Positions 6,606 through 10,969 of a stretch of DNA of 10,969 bases are shown here, piece after piece. Origin of the DNA: Thioalkalivibrio sp. (GTDB lineage: Bacteria; Pseudomonadota; Gammaproteobacteria; Ectothiorhodospirales; Ectothiorhodospiraceae); assembly GCA_018224485.1 (NCBI GenBank), contig JAGTVE010000157.1:1-10969 (forward strand), read 5' to 3'. Each line of letters opens with the position of its first letter. Position 1 is the first letter of the stretch. The notes below the pieces were generated by a model that saw only the letters and a list, made by a program, of their open reading frames with translations, ran no database searches and was not told where the DNA came from. The translations under genes and the position numbers were made by a program.

Positions 6606-7646
6606 ATGATGCAACCAGAACAACGCAAAGCCCGCCCTCTTGGCGCAGTCGCGGCGGCCGTCGCCCTGACGTTCGGTACCGCCATGTCCATCAGCGCAGC
6701 AGCCGCGGACGAGCATCCCGGCGCAGGCGTCACCGTTCAGCCGGCGGTCGCGACGTGGACCTCGGCCGTCCCGGTCAGCTGGGTGTTCGTCGAACTGCTC
6801 GAGGAGCTGGGCTACAGCGTGCAGAACCCCATCTCACTGTCGAACCCTGTGGCCTACCTGGCCATCTCCGAAGGGGACGCCCAGTACTGGGCGAACGCCT
6901 GGTTACCCCTGCACGAGCCGCAACTGCCCGACAACTTCGGGGACTTGGCGACCCTGTTCGACCCTCACTGCCCGGCCTGCGGCATCCAGGGGTATCTGGT
7001 CGACAAGCCCTCCATCGACGAATTCGGCATCACCGGCATCGAGGACTTCAAGCGCGACGAAGTGCGTGCCGCCTTCGATGCGACCGGAGATGGCAAGGCC
7101 GATCTCTTCGGGTGCCCGCCCGGCTGGGGTTGCCACGAGGGGATCAACGCCATGCTCGACAAGTTCGAGCTGCACGACTATTTGAACCACGTGGACGCCG
7201 GTTACGCGGCGAACTTTGCAGAGGCCCTGTCGCGCATCGAGGCGGGAGACCCGGCGCTGTACTACACCTGGGGTCCGAGTGCCTGGTTGCTGTCGCTGGT
7301 GCCCGGTGAGGATGTGATGTGGATTAACGCCCCCGGTATCGTCGAGGACGAGGCGGAGCTTGCCGAGGACGTCGACGGCGCGGTTTCCGATCCGATCTAC
7401 ATGGGATACGTGGCGGCCGATATCCAGGTCGCGGCGAACAACGACTTCCTCGAAGCAAATCCGGCGGCCGCGGAACTGTTCCGCCAGGTCTCGCTCCCGC
7501 TGGTGTGGGTCAGTGAGGTGGACGAGCGGATGGGTACGGAGGACCTCTCCGATCCGATGGTCCGGCCCCTGGTTCAGGAATGGATCGAGGCGAATCGTGA
7601 AACCGTGGATGGCTGGCTCGAGGCCGCTCGCGCAGCTGCGAACTGA
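6606..7646 (+). CDS. proX: Glycine betaine/proline ABC importer, periplasmic binding protein
   Basis: A 346-residue ProX-type substrate-binding protein (OpuAC family). Signal peptide: basic MMQPEQRKARP, hydrophobic core to residue 30, likely cleavage in the AAAA|DEHP region. Several Trp that could form the aromatic cage for quaternary ammonium are visible (W51, W59, W95, W99, W174, W222, W227). GCPPGWGC (C170, C176) corresponds to the disulfide loop of E. coli ProX (GCNPGWGC). A second Cys pair, CPAC (C122, C125), is unusual to my knowledge. Start ATG at 6606 follows GGAG with 6-base spacing; ATG at 6609 is possible, and 6594 would overlap that site. It is the last gene of proVWX, 160 bases after proW, and a strong terminator follows within 20 bases. 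The substrate (glycine betaine, proline betaine or similar) is inferred from the family. Confidence 0.95.
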   Translation: MMQPEQRKARPLGAVAAAVALTFGTAMSISAAAADEHPGAGVTVQPAVATWTSAVPVSWVFVELLEELGYSVQNPISLSNPVAYLAISEGDAQYWANAWLPLHEPQLPDNFGDLATLFDPHCPACGIQGYLVDKPSIDEFGITGIEDFKRDEVRAAFDATGDGKADLFGCPPGWGCHEGINAMLDKFELHDYLNHVDAGYAANFAEALSRIEAGDPALYYTWGPSAWLLSLVPGEDVMWINAPGIVEDEAELAEDVDGAVSDPIYMGYVAADIQVAANNDFLEANPAAAELFRQVSLPLVWVSEVDERMGTEDLSDPMVRPLVQEWIEANRETVDGWLEAARAAAN

Positions 7647-7663
7647 GAAAGCCCGAGTCCTGC

Positions 7664-7703
7664 AGAAGAGCCCCGGGCAGGATCGCCCGGGGCTCTTCTT
7701 TTT
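7664..7703 (+). terminator. Strong intrinsic terminator of proVWX
   Basis: A perfect 15-bp stem, AGAAGAGCCCCGGGC (7664-7678) with GCCCGGGGCTCTTCT (7685-7699), closes a 6-base loop (AGGATC). The T-run at 7699-7703 follows directly. It lies 17 bases after the proX stop. On the minus strand no T-run follows, so it should work mainly for proVWX. Confidence 0.93.
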
Positions 7704-7804
7704 GGCCCCGACAGAGGCCCTCGCGTCTTGCGGCCGAACCCGCCATGCGGCCACTGCGAGGCTCTTCCGCGCGGCCGGCTCCGGGTTTCTCAGGTCCGGG
7801 GTTC

Positions 7805-8701
7805 TCAACCACCCTCGGCGCCGCGCGAGGGCCGCCATTGCTGGACGATGTTCCCGGCAATGATGAACACCAGACCGAGCAGCGTAGCCGGAAGGACGGT
7901 TTCGCCGACCAGGAAATGGATGAACACTAGCGACAGGAATGGCGCAAGGAAGATCAGGTTGCCGACCCGGGCGGTGGTTGCGGACAACCGCAGGGCGTGG
8001 AGCCAGAAGACGAAGGCCAGCCCCATCTCGAAGGTACCCACCCAGATCACCCCCAGCCAGCCCTGCCAGCTCGGCCAGGTCAGTTCCGAGAACAGGAATG
8101 TGGCGATCAGCACCAGCGGCAGGCTGAACGCGAAGCCGATCAGCAGCGCGGCCACCGGGTCGCCGCCGTCACGCGTGTTGTAGATCCAATACAGCGCCCA
8201 GATGATGGTGCTGCCCAGCGCCAGGAGGACGCCCGTAAGGCTGGTGAACGCCATGTCCAGGGGGCGGCCCTCTGTGGCGATCACCAAAACGCCCACATAA
8301 CTGATCAGCAGTGCGACAAACCCTCGCGTGCCGATTCGCTGCCCCAGCAGCGGGATGGACAGGATCGCCAGGGTGATGGCCCAGGTGTAGTTGAGGGCCT
8401 GCGCCTGCTGTGCCGGCAACAGGTCGTAGGCCTGGAACAGGACGATGTAATAGAGGAAGGGGTTGAGCACCCCCAGGCCCGCGAGACGCCACCACGCAAT
8501 GGCGTTTGGCTGGCGCAGGCGGTCCAGGCGGCCCTGAACAGCGAGAACCGTGAACAGGACCACCACGGAGATGGCATTCGAGAAAAGTAGGAGCTGGAGC
8601 GGATCCAGGTACTGGAGCGACAGCTTGAAGGCCGACGCGACCGTCGACCAGAGCAGCACCGCGGCGCCGGCATAGGCATACGCAAGTCCCTGCCGGGTCA
8701 C
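7805..8701 (-). CDS. EamA/DMT-family (drug/metabolite) permease
   Basis: A 298-residue inner-membrane protein with about ten hydrophobic helices and two EamA repeats (roughly residues 5-135 and 150-285 from the GTG start). Recognisable family features are the first helix YAYAGAAVLLWSTVASAFK and the second-half pattern LALGSTIIWALYWIYNTR with APFLSLVFIHFLVGE near the end. DMT proteins export or exchange small metabolites, and the substrate is not predictable. The start is GTG at 8701-8699, which opens with TRQGLAYAYAGA as expected for the family. A TTG at 8791 would add 30 low-complexity residues and overlap the end of the symporter gene, and has no usable ribosome site. The gene lies 46 bases downstream of the symporter gene on the same strand, so the two are probably one transcript. 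Confidence 0.92.
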   Translation of the reverse strand: MTRQGLAYAYAGAAVLLWSTVASAFKLSLQYLDPLQLLLFSNAISVVVLFTVLAVQGRLDRLRQPNAIAWWRLAGLGVLNPFLYYIVLFQAYDLLPAQQAQALNYTWAITLAILSIPLLGQRIGTRGFVALLISYVGVLVIATEGRPLDMAFTSLTGVLLALGSTIIWALYWIYNTRDGGDPVAALLIGFAFSLPLVLIATFLFSELTWPSWQGWLGVIWVGTFEMGLAFVFWLHALRLSATTARVGNLIFLAPFLSLVFIHFLVGETVLPATLLGLVFIIAGNIVQQWRPSRGAEGG

Positions 8702-8747
8702 CGCGCTTGCCGCCGCCTGCAGGCCGGCAGGGTCCCCCGGTGCGCTA

Positions 8748-10217
8748 TTATTCCGCGGTCGAGCGGCGGGACTGCGCGAATTGCTCTGCAACCTCGACGG
8801 AAGGCCGATCCGTCAGCTGGCTGACAATGACGATCGCCACCGTTGCGAAGATGAAACCCGGAAGCAGTTCGTAGACATCGAAGACACCGCCGGAGAGCTC
8901 CTTCCAGACGATGACTGTCAGCGCACCCACCACCATGCCGGCCAGGGCACCGTTGCGGTTCATGCGCGACCAGTAGAGGGACAGGATGATCACCGGACCG
9001 AAGGCCGCGCCAAAGCCACCCCAAGCGTAGGACACAAGGTCCAGCACCCCGGCCTCCGGGTCCATCGCCAGATACAGGGCAATGACCGAGACCCCGATGA
9101 CGGCGGCACGGCTGATCCAGACCAGTTCCGTCGCGCTGGCGCCGCTGCGCACCATGCCGCGATAGAAGTCATTGGTGATGGCGCTGGCGGAGACGATCAG
9201 CTGCGAGTCGATGGTGCTCATGATGGCGGCGAGGATGGCCGCCATCAGAATGCCGGCCACCCAGGGATTGAACAGCGCCCGGATCAGTTCGATCAGTACG
9301 GTCTCGCCATCGGCGATCGGCGCATCCCCAAAGTAGGCGATCCCCAGATAACCGGTGGCGACGGCGCCGGCCAGCGCCAGCACCATCCAGCTCATGCCGA
9401 TCAGGGTGGCGCGCGGGACGTCCCGTTCGGAACGCAGGGCCATGAAGCGCGCCAGGATGTGGGGCTGGCCGAAATAGCCGAGGCCCCAGGCCAGCAGGGA
9501 GATCAAGCCCATGAAGGTCATGCCCTTGAGGATCGCCGTGTGGCTCGGATCGACGCTGACCACTTCGGTCTGGACGCTGCCCCAGCCGCCGACCAGCACG
9601 ACCACGAACATGGGCACGACCAGCAGCGTCAGGAACATCAGGATGCCCTGCGCGAAATCGGTCCAGCTGACCGCGAGAAAGCCGCCGAGGAAGGTGTAGC
9701 TGATGATCACGATGGCACCGACCCACACAGCGGTCTGGTATTCCATCCCGAAGGAGCTCTGGAACAACAGCCCGCCGCCGACCAGGCCCGCCGAGATGTA
9801 CAGGGTGAAGAACACCAGGATCACCACAGCGGAGATGATGCGCAGCATTCGGGAGCGGTCGCCGAAGCGGTGTTCGAGGAAATCCGGGATGGTGAGGGAG
9901 TCATGCGCCAGGGCGGTGAAGCGCCGCAGCCGGCCGGCCACGAATACCCAGTTGAGGAAGGCGCCCACGACCAGACCCACCCCGATCCAGAGTTCGCTCA
10001 GCCCGGAAACGTAGACCGCACCGGGCAATCCCAGCAACAGCCAGCCGCTCATGTCCGATGCCCCGGCACTCAGGGCCGCAACCCCAGGTCCCAGGCTGCG
10101 CCCGCCGAGCACGTAATCCGAGAGGTTGTTCGTGCTGCGGTAGGCAATGATCCCGAGGGCCAGCATTGCCGCCAGATAGGCGGCAAAGGTGGCGAGCGTC
10201 GGCAAGGGCATGTTCAT
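8748..10217 (-). CDS. putP: Sodium/solute symporter, PutP (sodium/proline) type
   Basis: A 489-residue SSS-family symporter close to the length of E. coli PutP (502). Key residues known from PutP align at the same numbers: Arg40 (GGRSLGP), Asp55 (SAGASDMSGW) and Asp187 (SWTDFAQG). The Na+-site Ser/Thr pair corresponds to Ser334-Thr335 (IMSTIDSQL). About thirteen membrane helices are visible, and the C-terminus is a short hydrophilic tail. It should import proline with Na+, either as nutrient or osmoprotectant; related SSS members use other solutes. Start ATG at 10217-10215 has AAGGA about 8 bases upstream; ATG at 10211 is a minor alternative. No putA or proline-catabolic gene is nearby. The EamA gene follows, and proVWX converges from the other side. 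Confidence 0.93.
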   Translation of the reverse strand: MNMPLPTLATFAAYLAAMLALGIIAYRSTNNLSDYVLGGRSLGPGVAALSAGASDMSGWLLLGLPGAVYVSGLSELWIGVGLVVGAFLNWVFVAGRLRRFTALAHDSLTIPDFLEHRFGDRSRMLRIISAVVILVFFTLYISAGLVGGGLLFQSSFGMEYQTAVWVGAIVIISYTFLGGFLAVSWTDFAQGILMFLTLLVVPMFVVVLVGGWGSVQTEVVSVDPSHTAILKGMTFMGLISLLAWGLGYFGQPHILARFMALRSERDVPRATLIGMSWMVLALAGAVATGYLGIAYFGDAPIADGETVLIELIRALFNPWVAGILMAAILAAIMSTIDSQLIVSASAITNDFYRGMVRSGASATELVWISRAAVIGVSVIALYLAMDPEAGVLDLVSYAWGGFGAAFGPVIILSLYWSRMNRNGALAGMVVGALTVIVWKELSGGVFDVYELLPGFIFATVAIVIVSQLTDRPSVEVAEQFAQSRRSTAE

Positions 10218-10412
10218 GACAGGTTTCCTTGAGAGGCGCCTGCGGCACGTGTGCGGTTGACTTTCGGCGTGATGCAGCGGGCACCCTTCACCTAGCGCGA
10301 CACCCTACTTCGCATCGATTGCCGCCGGCAAGTCACCGCGCCCGGTCTGCCGCCGCCACCGTGCCGTCCAGCCGGTCGCTTCCTGCAAAACCATCACGGG
10401 GATCTCCGGGTG

Positions 10413-10442
10413 CTGCGGTGCCTCCGTTGGCGCAGGTTTTTT
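10413..10442 (+). terminator. Weak terminator-like hairpin upstream of the Met/Gly-rich gene
   Basis: CTGC (10413-10416) pairs with GCAG (10432-10435), and GCC (10420-10422) with GGC (10429-10431), leaving a bulge. One G and then six T (10437-10442) follow. No plus-strand gene ends before it, so it may only insulate against antisense read-through of putP, or be chance. The remainder of 10218-10412 is GC-rich with no feature I can support. Confidence 0.22.
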
Positions 10443-10477
10443 CACGTTCCGGTCTGTGGCGGAGGGTGTGAGACAGG

Positions 10478-10512
10478 GATTTCAGCGTGATTTCAGCAAA
10501 AACCGCTATCTT
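10478..10512 (+). promoter_or_regulatory. Direct-repeat operator and -10 box for the Met/Gly-rich gene
   Basis: GATTTCAGC occurs at 10478-10486 and again at 10489-10497, an 11-bp period. TATCTT (10507-10512) follows 9 bases after the second copy and could be a -10 box; there is no good -35. This is the arrangement used by OmpR/PhoB-family response regulators that replace the -35 contact. The leader to the GTG start would be about 55 bases. Confidence 0.4.
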
Positions 10513-10572
10513 TTATGGCACCGAACCGGGAACGGGCTCGGGTTCACTGTAAATCAATCGAGGAGGCATGCC

Positions 10573-10969
10573 GTGAAAATACGCAGGTGGAACCGGAAGA
10601 TGGTGGTATGGACATTGGTCGGCGGGACCCTCGCGCTTGGTGCCGTCAATCTGGCGGTTGCGGATGAGACCGTTCGCCCCGGCTGGAGCCTGATGGGCCC
10701 GGAGGAGCGCGCGCAGCATCAGGAGGTCATGCGAACACTGGAAGGGGACGCGCTTCAGCAGTATCGCGAGGCCCATCGAGAGTCCATGCGTACGCGGGCC
10801 GCCGAGGAGGGTATTGAATTGCCCGAGGGGCGCGGTCCTGGCAGCCGGGGAATGGGTCCGCAGGGCGGGCCGGGCATGGGCAGGGGAATGGGTCCGCAGG
10901 GCGGGCCGGGCATGGGCAGGGGAATGGGTCCGCAGGGCGGGCCGGGCATGGGCAGGGGAATGGGTCCGC
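10573..10969 (+). CDS. Exported Met/Gly-rich repeat protein (3' end outside the window)
   Basis: An open frame from GTG at 10573 runs off the window edge (132 codons visible). The ribosome site is excellent: AGGAGG at 10561-10566, 6 bases before the GTG. A competing ATG at 10568 stops after two codons. Residues 1-30 form a signal peptide (basic KIRRWNRK, hydrophobic core, AVA|DE). Residues 35-88 are a charged helical segment (GPEERAQHQEVMRTLEG...), loosely like the helical segments of small periplasmic stress proteins of the CpxP/Spy kind, but I see no decisive motif. From residue 93 the 12-residue unit GMGPQGGPGMGR repeats exactly. The function is unknown. Met-rich exported tails can bind copper or silver, but that is only a suggestion. 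A direct-repeat operator lies upstream. Confidence 0.8.
   Translation, partial: MKIRRWNRKMVVWTLVGGTLALGAVNLAVADETVRPGWSLMGPEERAQHQEVMRTLEGDALQQYREAHRESMRTRAAEEGIELPEGRGPGSRGMGPQGGPGMGRGMGPQGGPGMGRGMGPQGGPGMGRGMGP
10849..10969 (+). repeat. Perfect 36-bp tandem repeat (three copies plus 13 bases, continuing past the edge)
   Basis: Copies at 10849-10884, 10885-10920 and 10921-10956 are identical, and 10957-10969 starts a fourth. Each encodes GMGPQGGPGMGR in frame. Zero differences at synonymous sites means recent duplication or ongoing homogenisation. Confidence 0.95.

Noticed and set aside
6903..7838. A 311-codon minus-strand frame across proX and its terminator
   Set aside because: It runs through the strong intrinsic terminator and opposite ProX; no family features.
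8702..8791. N-terminal extension of the EamA protein to a TTG at 8791
   Set aside because: The extension is low complexity, overlaps the symporter coding sequence and lacks a properly spaced ribosome site.
8781..10232. A 483-codon open frame antisense to the symporter gene
   Set aside because: It lies opposite a clearly recognisable PutP protein; its product is His/Gln/Asp/Gly-rich low complexity with no domain, as expected for a GC-rich shadow frame.
10849..10969. A CRISPR array (repeat length of 36 bp fits)
   Set aside because: The copies abut with no spacers and stay in a coding frame, so this is a protein repeat.

Overview
The window is GC-rich, densely coded, and reads as chromosome from a halophilic or haloalkaliphilic gammaproteobacterium. 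The Ectothiorhodospiraceae / Thioalkalivibrio type is my best guess. It rests on protein character and gene content (a ProVWX betaine importer, a PutP sodium/proline symporter and a TonB energising operon), because no marker gene is present. There is no rRNA, tRNA, CRISPR array, transposase or phage gene.

Layout, left to right. (1) Positions 1-1809, minus strand: an ExbB - ExbD1 - ExbD2 - (TonB, cut by the window edge) operon that uses proton-motive force to drive outer-membrane transport. The last three genes are coupled by 4-base GTGA/ATGA overlaps. A REP-like palindrome lies between exbB and exbD1, and a diverged copy lies in the exbB leader. (2) 2157-2669, plus strand: a membrane-anchored, extremely methionine-rich coiled-coil protein of unknown function. 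(3) 2800-3267, minus strand: a hemerythrin-like HHE protein, divergent from (4) a stand-alone CBS-pair protein (3595-4026). The gap between them holds a 20-bp tandem repeat and a 10-bp palindrome. (5) 4199-7646, plus strand: a complete osmoprotectant ABC importer, proV-proW-proX, closed by a very strong intrinsic terminator (7664-7703). (6) 7805-10217, minus strand: an SSS-family PutP-type symporter followed by an EamA/DMT exporter-type permease. (7) 10573-end, plus strand: the start of an exported Met/Gly-rich protein whose tail consists of perfect 36-bp tandem repeats, preceded by an OmpR/PhoB-style 11-bp-spaced direct repeat.

How the genes fit together: proVWX and putP are both compatible-solute uptake routes and so point to osmoadaptation. 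The CBS protein just upstream of proV may be a sensor, but this is only inferred from position. The TonB operon supports nutrient or metal uptake.

I do not see a clearly new multi-gene system. The observations most worth a second look are the Met-core coiled-coil protein, the Asp/Asn pair of ExbD paralogues, the repeat-tailed Met/Gly protein with its promoter repeats, and an orphan full-length Shine-Dalgarno sequence between proW and proX. Most long open frames antisense to these genes are GC-driven shadows and were left out.
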